A DNA stretch of 64,000 bases from Clostridiales bacterium (GCA_012735575.1 JAAYGY010000093.1:41406-105405), one strand, 5' to 3'. Numbered from the stretch's first letter, positions 1-9,938 are shown. The notes: generated by a model from the sequence alone, not told the origin. Program-made: numbers and translations.

Positions 1-260
1 CTTTCTTTTGCTGCATCAATATCCACTACATTATATCCCGTAGCCAATACTCCAATATACTTTACATCCGGTAATTTTGACAAGGTTTGTTGACTAAGAG
101 GAGTTTTGTTGGTCAAAAGGATTTGTGCTCCTTTTGCTCTATCTATAATCAAATTCTCTGGTGTTCTATCGTATATCTCAACATCCCCTAACTCTCTTAT
201 AGGATCCCAGCTTAAATCACCTGGGTTTAGAGCATAACCGTCTAAAACAACAATTTTCAT
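1..260 (-). CDS. D-2-hydroxyacid dehydrogenase, N-terminal part (cut by window edge)
   Basis: The first 86 codons of a gene that runs off the left edge. They begin MKIVVLDGYALNPGDLSW, continue with the family pattern of a buried strand followed by a LLTNKTPL stretch, and reach LATGYNVVDIDAA, which matches the catalytic-domain start of NAD-dependent D-isomer 2-hydroxyacid dehydrogenases of the glycerate/hydroxypyruvate type. The Rossmann half and the catalytic Arg/Glu/His lie outside the window, so the substrate cannot be told. The ATG at 258-260 has an AGAGG-type ribosome site upstream. Its position just downstream of the serine/glycine cluster would suit a hydroxypyruvate or glycerate reductase, but that is inference. 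Confidence 0.8.
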   Translation of the reverse strand, partial: MKIVVLDGYALNPGDLSWDPIRELGDVEIYDRTPENLIIDRAKGAQILLTNKTPLSQQTLSKLPDVKYIGVLATGYNVVDIDAAKE

Positions 261-383
261 ATTTTATACCTCTTTTCTTCTTTTTATCTCTTAATCCACA
301 TTCCAAATTTGATTACTATTATACCAAAAATATTATTATATCAATAATATATACTAATAAATCCGCCATCTTATATATAATGA

Positions 384-414
384 ACAAAAGACCTTTAAAC
401 AAAAGGTCTTTTGT
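384..414 (-). terminator. Terminator hairpin after the UPF0180 gene
   Basis: A perfect 13-bp inverted repeat (384-396 paired with 402-414) with a 5-nt loop, 11 bp past the stop of the UPF0180 gene. The stem ends in CTTTTGT on the minus strand and AT-rich sequence follows. It probably ends the serine/glycine transcript; the U-tract is short, so termination strength is uncertain. Confidence 0.6.
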
Positions 415-425
415 ATATGTTTTAA

Positions 426-683
426 CTATTGTACTCTCTGTTCAATAGCTGCCTTAACATCCTCTGGAGTCATGCCTCTGGCTTCTATAATTGGCCTGTT
501 GCTATTACTGGTTTGAATGCCCATGAAGTTATCATCTAGTCCAGTCATAACAACGGCGTCAAATCCATCTAAAAAATCTTTACTGGCTTTTTGGCGGGTA
601 CTAAACTCACTAACTTTATAACCTGATCTTATAAGATAGTTGATAACAGGCGTCAAACCCTCTTGTACAGCTATGTGTTTCAT
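426..683 (-). CDS. UPF0180 / YkuS-family small protein
   Basis: An 85-residue protein with the UPF0180 layout: an N-terminal MKHIAVQEGLTPV segment, the D-G-(F/Y)-DAVV-(M/V)-(T/S)-G-D-N pattern (here DGFDAVVMTGLDDN) and a C-terminal region starting I-I-E-A-R-G-M-T that ends in a short helix. The biochemical role of the family is unknown. An upstream in-frame ATG at 720-722 exists, but the ATG at 681-683 is preceded by AAGGAGG at ideal spacing, so I chose it. It follows sdaAA on the same strand with a 114-bp gap and may be the last gene of that transcript. Confidence 0.75.
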   Translation of the reverse strand: MKHIAVQEGLTPVINYLIRSGYKVSEFSTRQKASKDFLDGFDAVVMTGLDDNFMGIQTSNSNRPIIEARGMTPEDVKAAIEQRVQ

Positions 684-797
684 AGATAAAACCTCCTTTT
701 TTCCTATTATCTCACCAGTCAAATATAATTATCCCCGTTAGAAATCTCTAATTATCATAGAATAATCTGGTTTGATAAAAAGGATTTTATTGGGGTT

Positions 798-1691
798 TTA
801 TCCATTTTCCTTATTATCTTCAAAAATCTTTTTGGCCAGCTTTCTAGCTGTTGGCGTTGCTGCTAGTCCCCCTTCTCCTGTTTCCCTTAAGGAAGGTACC
901 AGTAAGTCTCCTACCTCTTTCATTGCATCTATGACTTCATCTGCTGGGATAAGGCTTTCAATCCCGGCTAAAGCTAACTGTGCAGCCACCACAGCATTAA
1001 TAGCACCTGTGGCATTACGCTTTATGCAGGGGATTTCCACTAGTCCGGCTACAGGATCGCAAACCAGGCCCAATACACTTTTTAAAGCCATAGCACAAGC
1101 ATGTCCTGCCATGCGGGGACTACCTCCCAGCATCTCCACCAGGGCAGCTGCTGCCATGGCTGCGGCACTACCGCACTCAGCCTGACAGCCGCCCTCTGCC
1201 CCTGAAATGCTGGCTCTCTTTGCTATAACCATGCCCATACCTGCTGCTGTAAACAGGCTCATTATCATTCTGGGTCGTGGGATTTTCTTATCTTCCTGTA
1301 CTGCCAGTAAAACAGAGGGCAAGATTCCACAGGATCCAGCTGTTGGGGCTGCTACTATCCTGCCCATAGAAGCATTGGATTCGGCTATAGCTAAAGCCTT
1401 GATCAGCACCTTATCCATAAGGGATCCTCCCAGACTTTTACCCTGCTCTAAAGCCATATAAAGCTTATATGCATCACCACCGCTTAAACCACTGGCGGAT
1501 TTTGTGTGGGGATGAAGGGCATCAAGAATAGATTCCTCCATTACCTTGGCGTTGTTTTCCATTTGATGATATATATCATCAGTACTTTTTCCCAACTCTT
1601 GTGCCTGATCTTCCAATACTATGTCTGATATGTTTTTGTCCCTTTCTTCCGCAGCCTTTATCAACTCGTCTACACTATCATATCTTAACAT
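798..1691 (-). CDS. sdaAA: L-serine dehydratase, alpha (Fe-S) subunit
   Basis: A 297-residue catalytic subunit of the iron-sulphur L-serine ammonia-lyase that converts L-serine to pyruvate and ammonia. The cysteine motifs expected to bind the 4Fe-4S cluster are visible: TAGSCGILPS, GGCQAECGSA, and CDPVAGLVEIPC. The length matches the stand-alone alpha subunit (about 290 residues). An in-frame ATG 33 nt upstream has no ribosome site, whereas the ATG at 1689-1691 follows GGAGGGG, so the shorter start is preferred. It lies downstream of sdaAB and the glycine cleavage genes, so serine made from glycine can be deaminated. The cluster is oxygen-labile, which fits an anaerobe. Confidence 0.92.
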   Translation of the reverse strand: MLRYDSVDELIKAAEERDKNISDIVLEDQAQELGKSTDDIYHQMENNAKVMEESILDALHPHTKSASGLSGGDAYKLYMALEQGKSLGGSLMDKVLIKALAIAESNASMGRIVAAPTAGSCGILPSVLLAVQEDKKIPRPRMIMSLFTAAGMGMVIAKRASISGAEGGCQAECGSAAAMAAAALVEMLGGSPRMAGHACAMALKSVLGLVCDPVAGLVEIPCIKRNATGAINAVVAAQLALAGIESLIPADEVIDAMKEVGDLLVPSLRETGEGGLAATPTARKLAKKIFEDNKENG

Positions 1692-1765
1692 TTGCCCTTT
1701 ACCCCTCCAAACTCTGGATACCATTTGATTCTTATATTATCTTTTATAATATTCCTTCATCTATC

Positions 1766-2425
1766 TTACAAGGGATTTAATACAGTTACTTCATTTACAC
1801 AAGGCAGCTTTATCAATTTGTCTGCAACAGCCTGATCTATTTCCTGATCCACTTCTATTACCATTATAGCCTCTCCGCCCCGCCTTTTTCGATATACTTT
1901 CATTTTACCTATATTTATGTTATACGAAGACAAAAGCCCTGTTACTGATGCTACCACCCCTGGTGCATCCTTGTGGGGTATGATTATGGTATGGCTTCTA
2001 CCCGTAAAATCCACCTCTAAACCATTTATATCCCTAACAACAACATTGCCCCCACCCACCGATGCAGCAGTTACTACAACCCTTTTTCCTGAACCATCCC
2101 TTACACTGATTCTAGCAGTATTTGGATGAGCATCCTTTAAATTTACCTGCTTAATAGTAAAATGGAAACCTTGCTTGGCTGCTATATTGAGACTGTCACG
2201 TATCCTTAGATCATGGGGGTCAAAACCCAAAAGGCCACCTATAATAGCCCTGTCGGTACCATGTCCCTTGTATGTCTGAGCAAAAGAGCCGTGAAGCTCA
2301 ATAATGGCTTCCACCGGCTCTTGACCTAACAGATTTCTGACAATTTTGCCAATTCTAGCAGCACCTGCAGTATGGGAGCTGGAGGGCCCCACCATTATAG
2401 GGCCGATAATATCAAATACATTCAT
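1766..2425 (-). CDS. sdaAB: L-serine dehydratase, beta subunit with ACT domain
   Basis: A 219-residue partner of SdaAA. The N-terminal half carries the beta-subunit signature VGPSSSHTAGAARIG near residue 12. The C-terminal third (from about residue 145) has the HKDAPGVVASVTGLL segment typical of an ACT domain, a small ligand-binding fold that often senses amino acids. The start is ATG with an AGGGAGG ribosome site. It sits 15 bp after gcvPB and 74 bp before sdaAA, so the six genes from gcvT to sdaAA look like one transcription unit. Confidence 0.92.
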   Translation of the reverse strand: MNVFDIIGPIMVGPSSSHTAGAARIGKIVRNLLGQEPVEAIIELHGSFAQTYKGHGTDRAIIGGLLGFDPHDLRIRDSLNIAAKQGFHFTIKQVNLKDAHPNTARISVRDGSGKRVVVTAASVGGGNVVVRDINGLEVDFTGRSHTIIIPHKDAPGVVASVTGLLSSYNINIGKMKVYRKRRGGEAIMVIEVDQEIDQAVADKLIKLPCVNEVTVLNPL

Positions 2426-2440
2426 AAACGGCTTTCCTCC

Positions 2441-3895
2441 CTATTCTTCCGGGTTCCAGCGTAATTTGGGTTTTCTTGCAGCCTTTGTCTCATCCATACG
2501 TCCAATGGGTGCCTTATGAGGCGCAGTCTGTGCCTTGCTGGGGTCTTCCTCCGCCTCTTTTGCAATTTTTATCATGGCATTAATAAACCCGTCCAAGGTT
2601 TCGCGACTTTCAGTTTCTGTAGGTTCAATCATAAGAGCCTCTTTTACTATTAGAGGAAAATAGGTGGTGGGAGGATGGAAACCAAAGTCTATAAGCCTTT
2701 TGGATATATCCATAGCAGATACACCCTTTTGTTTCTGCTTGTGAGCCGATAGAACAAATTCATGCATGCATATTCTATCATAGTCTATATCATAATAAGG
2801 CTTTAGCTTTTCCATAACATAGTTAGCATTTAGCACAGCCGTTTCTGACACCTGACGAAGGCCTTTTGCACCCATAGTCAATATATAGGCATAGGCTTTA
2901 AGAGCCACCCCAAAATTACCATAGAAGGATCTTATCCTGCCAATGGATAAGGGGCGGTCATAGTCTAAATAATATTTTTGCCCGTCAAACTGTATTACTG
3001 GACTAGGCAAGAGGGGAACCAGTTCCTTGACAACTCCTACCGGGCCTGCACCAGGTCCTCCTCCTCCGTGGGGTGTGCTAAAAGTTTTATGCAGGTTTAG
3101 ATGTACTACATCAAAGCCCATATCCCCAGGGCGGGTTATACCCATTATAGCATTTGCGTTAGCACCATCGTAGTATAACAAGCCCCCTGCATCATGGACG
3201 ATCTGGGCTATTTCTATTATATCCTCTTCAAACAATCCCAGAGTATTTGGATTAGTCAGCATAAGACCTGCAGTGTCCTGCCCTACCATTTGCCTTAGAA
3301 TTTCTACATCTACACTACCCCTCTCATTGGAAGGGATCTCCACTACCTCAAAACCTGCCATGGCAGCAGATGAAGGATTTGTTCCATGAGCACTGTCTGG
3401 TACCAGGATCTTATTCCTATTATCTTCACCTCTATTTTTATGGTAAGCTTTGATAATCATCATACCTGTAAGCTCACCATGGGATCCAGCGGCAGGCTGC
3501 AGGGTTATTTCATCCATCCCTGTAATCTGGCACAACATTTTATTTAGTTCATACAAAAGCCTTAAAGAACCTTGAACTGTCTCTTCACATTGATAAGGAT
3601 GAACCATTGAAAAGCCTTCTATTCTTGATACATCCTCATTAATTTTGGGGTTATATTTCATAGTACATGAACCCAGGGGATAAAAACCAACATCTACACC
3701 ATGATTTAACCTGGATATACTGGTATAGTGTCTGACCACTTCCGGTTCACTGACCTCTGGTAGATTAGCATCCTTGTCTCTTAATAGCTTGTCGGGAATA
3801 AGCTCCTCAATCTCCCTTTTATCAACATCCAACTGGGGTAAGGAATAGCCCTTTTTACCCGCTAAGCTAAGTTCAAATATCAACTTTCTACTCAT
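2441..3895 (-). CDS. gcvPB: Glycine dehydrogenase (decarboxylating) subunit 2
   Basis: A 484-residue C-terminal half of the P-protein, which decarboxylates glycine and passes the aminomethyl group to lipoyl-GcvH. The PLP-binding lysine is in [18 protein letters not shown] around residue 272. N-terminal (H-Y-T-S-I-S-R-L-N) and C-terminal ([18 protein letters not shown]) signatures are intact, and the length is normal for the split enzyme. The start overlaps the end of gcvPA by 8 bp, so translational coupling is likely. Two-subunit P-proteins are typical of Firmicutes and thermophiles. Confidence 0.95.
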   Translation of the reverse strand: MSRKLIFELSLAGKKGYSLPQLDVDKREIEELIPDKLLRDKDANLPEVSEPEVVRHYTSISRLNHGVDVGFYPLGSCTMKYNPKINEDVSRIEGFSMVHPYQCEETVQGSLRLLYELNKMLCQITGMDEITLQPAAGSHGELTGMMIIKAYHKNRGEDNRNKILVPDSAHGTNPSSAAMAGFEVVEIPSNERGSVDVEILRQMVGQDTAGLMLTNPNTLGLFEEDIIEIAQIVHDAGGLLYYDGANANAIMGITRPGDMGFDVVHLNLHKTFSTPHGGGGPGAGPVGVVKELVPLLPSPVIQFDGQKYYLDYDRPLSIGRIRSFYGNFGVALKAYAYILTMGAKGLRQVSETAVLNANYVMEKLKPYYDIDYDRICMHEFVLSAHKQKQKGVSAMDISKRLIDFGFHPPTTYFPLIVKEALMIEPTETESRETLDGFINAMIKIAKEAEEDPSKAQTAPHKAPIGRMDETKAARKPKLRWNPEE

Positions 3896-5240
3896 TAGCT
3901 ATCTCACCTACCCTTTCCACTAAAGCATCCAATTCCTCTCTGGTTCGCTTTTCTGTGACCGCTATGAGCCAGTCTCCGTCCAGTTCAGGATATGCTTTTT
4001 CAAGAGAATATCCTCCTATTATTCCCTTATCTAATAGATGACGGTTTAACTTTTCTACTGGAATACTGCTCTTTAATGCAAACTCCTTGAAGAAAGGCCC
4101 CTTGAAAACTGGAACGAATAGGCCAGTATCAATCAGCCTATCATATAGGTAGTGAGATTTTTGCACACATTGATACGCTACTTCCTTCAAGCCCTCCTTA
4201 CCCATAAGGGACAAGTAGATAGTAGCCATAAGAGAATTTAAGGCCTGATTAGTACATATATTGGATGTGGCCTTTTCCCTGCGAATATGCTGTTCCCTGG
4301 TTTGAAGGGTAAGGACAAAACCACGATTACCATCCTGATCCGTAGTCTCCCCTACTATCCTGCCCGGCATCCTTCTCATAAGCTTTTGAGTGGTCGCAAA
4401 GAAACCAAAGTAGGGGCCACCAAAGCTTAAGGGGTTCCCTAGAGGCTGACCCTCGCCTACCACTATATCTGCCCCCAATTCTCCAGGGGACTTTAGTATG
4501 GCCAGGGAGATAGGATCAGCACAAACTATCAAAAGGGCTTTGTTCTTATGAGCCAGTTCTGCTATTGGCTGTATATCCTCAATGATTCCAAAAAAGTTGG
4601 GAGATTGGATGACTACAGCTGCGGTTTCCTGGGTTATGGATTCTTCCAATGCCTCCATATCTATGGTTCCATCTTCATTATAGCCTGTTTCTATAATAGG
4701 GATGTCCTGGAATTTGGTATAGGTAGCAGCTACCTGCCTATACTCAGGATGCATGCTCCTGGCTATTACCGCCTGACTTCTTCTGGTTGCCTGGCAGGCC
4801 ATGAGAATTGCCTCGGCAACTGCTGATGCTCCATCATACATAGAGGCGTTGGACACATCCATGCCTGTCAACTCGCAGATCATGGTCTGATATTCAAATA
4901 TAGCCTGCAAGGTGCCCTGGCTAATCTCCGGCTGATAAGGAGTGTAAGAGGTGTAAAACTCAGCCCTGGAAATAATATGGTCTATGACTGAGGGAATATA
5001 GTGATCATAGGCACCTGCACCTAAAAAACATGTATACTGGCCTGTGTGTTTGTTAGAGGATGCCAGTTCTCTCATGTGTCGTATTAATTCCATCTCAGAC
5101 ATGGGACCTGGAATATCCATATCCTTATCTAGTCTGATTTCCTTTGGAATATCCCCAAATAGTTCTTCAATGGACGAATACCCTATCTCCTCAAGCATTT
5201 TTTGCCTTTCATCTTGTGTATTGGGGATGTATCTGGACAT
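3888..5240 (-). CDS. gcvPA: Glycine dehydrogenase (decarboxylating) subunit 1
   Basis: A 450-residue N-terminal half of the split P-protein. It starts [16 protein letters not shown], contains the conserved [14 protein letters not shown] and [15 protein letters not shown] segments, and ends in the regular helical tail. It forms the alpha2beta2 P-protein with GcvPB. A GAGGAGG ribosome site precedes the ATG. It is 2 bp from gcvH upstream and overlaps gcvPB downstream, indicating tight co-expression. Nothing looks broken. Confidence 0.95.
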   Translation of the reverse strand: MSRYIPNTQDERQKMLEEIGYSSIEELFGDIPKEIRLDKDMDIPGPMSEMELIRHMRELASSNKHTGQYTCFLGAGAYDHYIPSVIDHIISRAEFYTSYTPYQPEISQGTLQAIFEYQTMICELTGMDVSNASMYDGASAVAEAILMACQATRRSQAVIARSMHPEYRQVAATYTKFQDIPIIETGYNEDGTIDMEALEESITQETAAVVIQSPNFFGIIEDIQPIAELAHKNKALLIVCADPISLAILKSPGELGADIVVGEGQPLGNPLSFGGPYFGFFATTQKLMRRMPGRIVGETTDQDGNRGFVLTLQTREQHIRREKATSNICTNQALNSLMATIYLSLMGKEGLKEVAYQCVQKSHYLYDRLIDTGLFVPVFKGPFFKEFALKSSIPVEKLNRHLLDKGIIGGYSLEKAYPELDGDWLIAVTEKRTREELDALVERVGEIANE

Positions 5241-5242
5241 GC

Positions 5243-5626
5243 TTAAGCCTCCTCTTCACAAAACTTTTCATATTCCTCAGCATCCATCAGATTGTCCAGC
5301 TCTCCGCTATCTGCCATATCGATAACTACAATCCATGCATCATAAGGGTCCTCGTTTACCAACTCGGGGCTGTTTTCCAGCTCTTCGTTAACCTCTATTA
5401 TTTCTCCTGAAACAGGAGCATAAACATCAGCAGCAGCCTTAACGGATTCTATACTCCCTATAATATCATCAACATCCACATGGATTCCCGCTTCAGGCAG
5501 TTCTATATATACTATGTCACCTAATTCGTCTTGTGCAAAATCTGTAATTCCTATGTAAGCCTTGTTTCCTTCCACTCTCACCCATTCATGCCCCTTGGCA
5601 TATTTTAAATCTTCTAATACTTTCAT
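5243..5626 (-). CDS. gcvH: Glycine cleavage system H protein
   Basis: A 127-residue lipoyl carrier that shuttles the aminomethyl group between the P- and T-proteins. The lipoylation lysine is Lys63 in the motif IIGSIESVKAAADVYAP, and the first strand AKGHEWVRVEG is canonical. An AAGGAGG site lies just before the ATG. The gap to gcvT upstream is 167 bp and contains a repeat fragment (5711-5763). No glycine riboswitch is recognisable there. No lipoate ligase or glyA is in the window. Confidence 0.95.
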   Translation of the reverse strand: MKVLEDLKYAKGHEWVRVEGNKAYIGITDFAQDELGDIVYIELPEAGIHVDVDDIIGSIESVKAAADVYAPVSGEIIEVNEELENSPELVNEDPYDAWIVVIDMADSGELDNLMDAEEYEKFCEEEA

Positions 5627-5710
5627 GTTGTTTCCTCCTTATTTTTATATTTATATGCATCATTATCAAATTTTCTTATTGTTCTAAGTAAACCATTATC
5701 ACACCGACAA

Positions 5711-5763
5711 CATAATTTGCTGTTTATAAGGGAACACCTTCGCTGATTTGGCTGCAAATCTTA
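5711..5763. repeat. Fragment of a palindromic repeat family
   Basis: Within the gcvT-gcvH gap, 5711-5763 aligns with the reverse complement of the right half of the palindrome at 29124-29247. Both begin CATAAT, share GCT and an AT-rich stretch at matching offsets, and share the 19-base core CCTTCGCTGATTTGGCT plus flanking bases. The other half of the palindrome is not clearly preserved here, so this looks like a truncated copy. Confidence 0.5.
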
Positions 5764-5793
5764 ACATTTAGTTTTTAGCTGTTACTTGTTATG

Positions 5794-6879
5794 TTATTTA
5801 GCATAAAAAGGTGTGCTTACTACCTTTGCCTTTAAGGACTTTCCTCTTACTTGAACATAAAATTCATCACCTAGATTAGAATGCTGGACATTGACCAGTG
5901 CCAACCCCAGGTTCTTCTTAAGGGTTGGTGCCAGACCGCCACTGGTAACAAAGCCTATTTCCTTTTCATCAGCCAGGACCTTGTAGCCTGTCCTTGGCAT
6001 ACCCTTATCTACCATTTCAAAGCCTGCCAGCTTGCGTTTTAGTCCTTCCTCAGCCTGTCTTAAGAGGGCATCCTTACCAATAAAATCCTGCTTGTTTAGC
6101 TTTACAAAACGACCTAATCCTGCTTCCAGGGGTGAAATATTTGGAGATAGCTCCTGACCGTATAAGGGAAGTGCCACTTCAAACCTCAATGTATCTCTGG
6201 CACCTAAACCTGCAGGAACCAAGCCCTCACCAGCACCTGCTTCCATTATTCTATCCCACAAGTTTACCGTTTGATAGGAAGGAACATATAGTTCAAAGCC
6301 ATCTTCCCCAGTATACCCAGTACGGGACACAATCGCCTTAACCCCGCCAACTTCCACATTATCTGCAAATCTAAAGAAGCGAATCTCATCTAAAGGAGTA
6401 GAGGTGAGTTTTTGCAGGATTTTCTGACTTGCGGGCCCCTGGATGGCTATTAATCCATAGTCTGATGATACATCTTTTATTAGCAGATCATCACTGGTAC
6501 AATTCTCCATTAACCATTCATAGTCCTTTTCAGTATTTGATGCATTCACTACAAGCAAATATTTATTTTCTTCCAGCTTGTAGATGAGCAGGTCATCTAC
6601 AGTACCTCCGTTTCTATAGCACATAGGTGAATATACTGCCCTGCCTTGGGACATCTTTGAAATGTCATTAGTAATCATGTGCTGTAAGTATTCCTGGGCA
6701 TCCTTACCCTCAATAAGTATTTCACCCATATGGGAAACATCGAATAACCCTGCTGCATTTCGAACAGCGTGGTGCTCTTTTAATATGCTGGAATATTGGA
6801 CCGGCAGTGCCCATCCCCCAAAATTAATTATCTTTCCACCCAATGCTGTATGGGTCTCATAAAGCGGTGTCTTTTTCAC
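5794..6879 (-). CDS. gcvT: Glycine cleavage system T protein (aminomethyltransferase)
   Basis: A 361-residue tetrahydrofolate-dependent aminomethyltransferase that releases ammonia from aminomethyl-lipoyl-GcvH and forms methylene-THF. Family features visible are GLFDVSHMGE near residue 42, MLIYKLEENKYLLVVNASN-type strands, the D-Y-G-L-I-A-I-Q-G-P segment, SRTGYTGEDGFE, and GARDTLRFEVALPLYGQEL. The start is GTG (6877-6879) with a GAGGGGG ribosome site. It begins only 16 bp after deoB, so deoB may be the promoter-proximal gene of the glycine operon. Confidence 0.95.
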   Translation of the reverse strand: MKKTPLYETHTALGGKIINFGGWALPVQYSSILKEHHAVRNAAGLFDVSHMGEILIEGKDAQEYLQHMITNDISKMSQGRAVYSPMCYRNGGTVDDLLIYKLEENKYLLVVNASNTEKDYEWLMENCTSDDLLIKDVSSDYGLIAIQGPASQKILQKLTSTPLDEIRFFRFADNVEVGGVKAIVSRTGYTGEDGFELYVPSYQTVNLWDRIMEAGAGEGLVPAGLGARDTLRFEVALPLYGQELSPNISPLEAGLGRFVKLNKQDFIGKDALLRQAEEGLKRKLAGFEMVDKGMPRTGYKVLADEKEIGFVTSGGLAPTLKKNLGLALVNVQHSNLGDEFYVQVRGKSLKAKVVSTPFYAK

Positions 6880-6895
6880 ATCTTCCCCCTCTTTT

Positions 6896-8062
6896 CTATA
6901 TTATTTCTTGAATAAAGCTTAAGCCTTGCCTAGGCTCTTTTATTCCCAGGTATTGTGATATACTGGCTCCCACATCTGCAAAGGTAGACCTTGTTCCAAG
7001 ATTGATACCCTGTTTTAGTTTCTTTCCATACACTAAAAGGGGAACATACTCCCTTGAATGATCTGTACTAGGTGTTGTTGGATCACAGCCATGATCAGCG
7101 GTGATTATCAGTATATCCTCCTCCTTCAGTGCCCCAATAAGCTCTGGAATCCTTGCATCGAACAGGGTCAGGGCTTTAGCATATCCCTCTATGTCATTTC
7201 TGTGTCCGTATAACATATCAAAATCAATAAGATTTGTAAATATTATACCTCCAAAATCCTCATTAATAAAGTCTATTGTTTTGTCCACTCCATCCATGTT
7301 TCCTTGGGTAGATACGGACTGGGTGACCCCTCGGCCATTAAATATATCTACAATCTTGCCTACTGCCTTTATTTCAAGCCCTTTTTCCAGGGCATTATCC
7401 AAGACAGTTTCATGAATAGGGTCCAAAGAAAAATCCCGCCTTCTGTCGGTTCGGGTAAAGTTTCCTGGCTCTCCTATAAAAGGCCTTGCAATAACCCTGC
7501 CAACAGCATGATCGCCGGTTAGAATATTTCTTGCGATTTGACAAATTTCATAAAGCCTTTGCACAGGTATTATGTCTTCATGTGCAGCTATTTGAAATAC
7601 ACTGTCAGCTGAGGTGTATACAATTGGATAGCCAGTATCCATATGCTCTTTGCCTAATTCTTCAATTATTTTAGTTCCTGATGCCGGGATATTTCCCAAT
7701 ACAGATGTGCCTATCTTCTGCTCAAATTTTGATATTATCTCTTGGGGAAATCCCTTAGGGTATGTAGGGAAGGGTTTGGACATAACTATGCCCATTATCT
7801 CCCAATGGCCTGTAGTGGTGTCCTTACCTGCAGATTTTTCAGCCATTTTTCCAAAACATGCCACTGGATTTTGAATCCCTTCAAATCCTTTTATACCATC
7901 TATATTGCCTAATCCCAATTTTTGCAGATTGGGCAGCTTAAAATCTTTCACCTGAGCTGCTATATTACCCAAGGTATTACTGCCCTCATCACCATACCTG
8001 GCAGCGTCAGGAAGTTCACCTATACCAACACTATCCATTACTATAACTACTACTCTTCTCAT
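6896..8062 (-). CDS. deoB: Phosphopentomutase
   Basis: A 388-residue alkaline-phosphatase-superfamily mutase interconverting (deoxy)ribose 1- and 5-phosphates in nucleoside salvage. It begins with the metal-binding [15 protein letters not shown], and has [11 protein letters not shown] around residue 90, a cap domain, and the distal metal sites [10 protein letters not shown] and [10 protein letters not shown] ... DHSREYVP. An in-frame ATG five codons upstream lacks spacing to a ribosome site, while the ATG at 8060-8062 follows AAGGAG, so the shorter start is used. Its link to the glycine genes may be incidental co-transcription. Confidence 0.95.
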   Translation of the reverse strand: MRRVVVIVMDSVGIGELPDAARYGDEGSNTLGNIAAQVKDFKLPNLQKLGLGNIDGIKGFEGIQNPVACFGKMAEKSAGKDTTTGHWEIMGIVMSKPFPTYPKGFPQEIISKFEQKIGTSVLGNIPASGTKIIEELGKEHMDTGYPIVYTSADSVFQIAAHEDIIPVQRLYEICQIARNILTGDHAVGRVIARPFIGEPGNFTRTDRRRDFSLDPIHETVLDNALEKGLEIKAVGKIVDIFNGRGVTQSVSTQGNMDGVDKTIDFINEDFGGIIFTNLIDFDMLYGHRNDIEGYAKALTLFDARIPELIGALKEEDILIITADHGCDPTTPSTDHSREYVPLLVYGKKLKQGINLGTRSTFADVGASISQYLGIKEPRQGLSFIQEII

Positions 8063-8222
8063 AAGTTTCTCCTTCATAACAGTGTTATTAGGCTAATCCC
8101 TATTAGATAAGGTATTCCTATTTTACCATATTCTTTAGGGAATTCCATATTTATTCCGTAATTTTAAGCAAGCTTAGCCTCTTATTAATTTTTCTTATTG
8201 ACACTGGTATTATTCTATCTGT

Positions 8223-9461
8223 TTATGCTGATAACCTGTCTTTAACACTGTTAAACATCAAAGTTTTTGTAGCCTCTTTGATATATGAGTTATTCATATA
8301 TAGCTCCCATATAAGCCCGCTTAAATAATTCTCTATCATAAGTAGTGTAATTCCCTTATTTATACCAATATACTCTTTGGAAAACCAGGGCTCATCCTGA
8401 TCCAGATTATAGGAATCATAAAACCCGTATTCCCCCCATAGTTGAGGAAAATTTTCATATGCATACAAAAGTGCTTGTATAGACTCCTTGGGCGTAAAGG
8501 GTAGTGATCCTGCCGCACCACATATAGGCACAGTACCGTCGTTACTGTTTACATCCTCTACAATTCCTGAAGGCAGGATTCCGTATCTGCCACAATAGCC
8601 CTTAGGTCCTGCACATGCAGTAAGACCCCAGGAATTTGCACCAAAGGTTCTGAATCCCTCAGGATTGTCTATGCAGTACTGCCTATTAGCCAAGGTTGCC
8701 TTAACTGAGTTGTCAAACCAATTAATGCCATCTCTATCAAAGTATTTTTTAAAGTCAAACCATGCATGAGAAAACTGGTGTATAAAGAGGGAATTATACC
8801 AGCCTCTAATATATATTTCCCCTTTGTACCTGCCTATTAATTTGCCCATATTGTAATATAGCTCAGGTCCTACCTTAGAAGTAGGAGAACCTGCCCCTAG
8901 TATATACATCATAAGCTGCTCTGCAAAATAGTCCCATTGTCCTCCTAAACCGGAGTGACCTTCAGGGTAAATTTCCGGCCAGTAATGCATATAAAACCAT
9001 TTGTTTTCCTTATCAACGATAAAATTCCAATCTACTCTCTTATATATTTCTTCAGCCAATTCTTTTATTTGTCCATCAAAATATTCACCACAGGTAATAG
9101 CACCATTTACCAATATTGCAGTGTCTATGGTGGAGTACTCACAGTTATTATACCTTTTACCGGTTTTAATATCTGTAAAATGAGCATAAAAGCCCTTATA
9201 TTGGTCTACATTGTGTATTAAAGTTTTTAGTGTGCTATATGTCCTTTCATAACCCTGTTCATAGGTTATCCAGCCTCTTTCAACCCCTATTGGTATGGCG
9301 CTAAGCCCAAAACCCACTGATGCAATGCTGGCTACTTCGGGTTTATCTGTAGTATCTATTATTAAACCATATCCTGGGCTATTAATATCTGTGTTTGTAT
9401 GTTCCCAAAGAAAGTTAAAGCAGTATCTGGCTTCTTGCTCTAACAGTGCTATTCCATCCAT
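8223..9461 (-). CDS. Glucoamylase-domain (PF10091-type) protein, GH144-like
   Basis: A 412-residue protein with the glucoamylase-like alpha/alpha-barrel fold pattern: an N-terminal LIDTTDKPEVASIASVGFGLSA segment with the family Ser-Ile-Ala-Ser-x-Gly-Phe, repeated aromatic-rich helices, QFSHAWFDFK, and FGANSWGLTACAGPKGY. Members of this family include endo-beta-1,2-glucanases (GH144) and the hydrolase parts of cyclic glucan enzymes; the substrate here is not known. There is no signal peptide, so it acts in the cytoplasm or on imported sugars. The ATG at 9459-9461 follows AAGGGG with good spacing; a GTG three codons upstream does not. It is a single-gene unit with no transporter beside it. Confidence 0.75.
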   Translation of the reverse strand: MDGIALLEQEARYCFNFLWEHTNTDINSPGYGLIIDTTDKPEVASIASVGFGLSAIPIGVERGWITYEQGYERTYSTLKTLIHNVDQYKGFYAHFTDIKTGKRYNNCEYSTIDTAILVNGAITCGEYFDGQIKELAEEIYKRVDWNFIVDKENKWFYMHYWPEIYPEGHSGLGGQWDYFAEQLMMYILGAGSPTSKVGPELYYNMGKLIGRYKGEIYIRGWYNSLFIHQFSHAWFDFKKYFDRDGINWFDNSVKATLANRQYCIDNPEGFRTFGANSWGLTACAGPKGYCGRYGILPSGIVEDVNSNDGTVPICGAAGSLPFTPKESIQALLYAYENFPQLWGEYGFYDSYNLDQDEPWFSKEYIGINKGITLLMIENYLSGLIWELYMNNSYIKEATKTLMFNSVKDRLSA

Positions 9462-9598
9462 CTGAAACACCCCTTAAACCTCACAAACTATATATATAAT
9501 TATATATATGTATAGATATACTAACATGGCCTACATGCTGCTATCAACTGTTATAATCTTACAGGTCTATTTCATAGGGGTTTTCAGGGCAATCAAAA

Positions 9599-9626
9599 AG
9601 GAGACAATAAAAGCCTATTATCTCCT
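9599..9626 (-). terminator. Rho-independent terminator of the 9645-9938 gene
   Basis: An 11-bp stem (9599-9609 with 9616-9626, one G-U pair on the minus strand) with a 6-nt loop, followed on the minus strand by five T residues (9594-9598). It lies 18 bp beyond the stop of the small hypothetical gene. Confidence 0.8.
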
Positions 9627-9644
9627 CTTACTTAAGTCTTATTA

Positions 9645-9938
9645 TTAATTTAACCTGACCACATGAACACAATTGTCACCATCAAAAACTCTAATTTGGG
9701 CCAGCTGCGATTCGTACTGAACCTTCCCATTGCCTACCTCAATTATGGGCTCTGTCCCTAATCCATAGATTATATCGTGGGACATGGTCTTTAGACATTC
9801 ATACTGCTGCTCCTCATCCAGCCTGTTCCATCCCTTGTCATCAAACCCAATTAACCTGTAGTAGCCCTCCAAATGCTTTAAGGCTTCCACCAGGTCCTGA
9901 ATAATAAGGCTATACTGCCTTTTATACCTTACTGCCAT
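9645..9938 (-). CDS. Small hypothetical protein
   Basis: A 97-residue soluble protein that I do not recognise. It has a helical N-terminal half rich in Tyr and Leu (YSLIIQDLVEALKHLEGYY), a central acidic stretch and a beta-type C-terminus (IRVFDGDNCVHVVRLN). The ATG at 9936-9938 was chosen over a TTG four codons upstream because a GGTGA-like site sits 5 nt before it. It lies downstream of the two ABC ATPase genes on the same strand and ends in a clear terminator, which supports it being a real gene. Confidence 0.6.
   Translation of the reverse strand: MAVRYKRQYSLIIQDLVEALKHLEGYYRLIGFDDKGWNRLDEEQQYECLKTMSHDIIYGLGTEPIIEVGNGKVQYESQLAQIRVFDGDNCVHVVRLN

Noticed and set aside
772..1461. Plus-strand ORFs over sdaAA
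   Set aside because: They are antisense shadows of a clearly conserved gene and have no ribosome sites or family motifs.
5627..5793. Glycine riboswitch between gcvT and gcvH
   Set aside because: No tandem aptamer signatures are visible; the region is instead a fragment of the palindromic repeat.
8063..8222. Small RNA or gene upstream of deoB
   Set aside because: Apart from a weak extended -10 (TGGTAAAAT on the minus strand) I see no structure or ORF.
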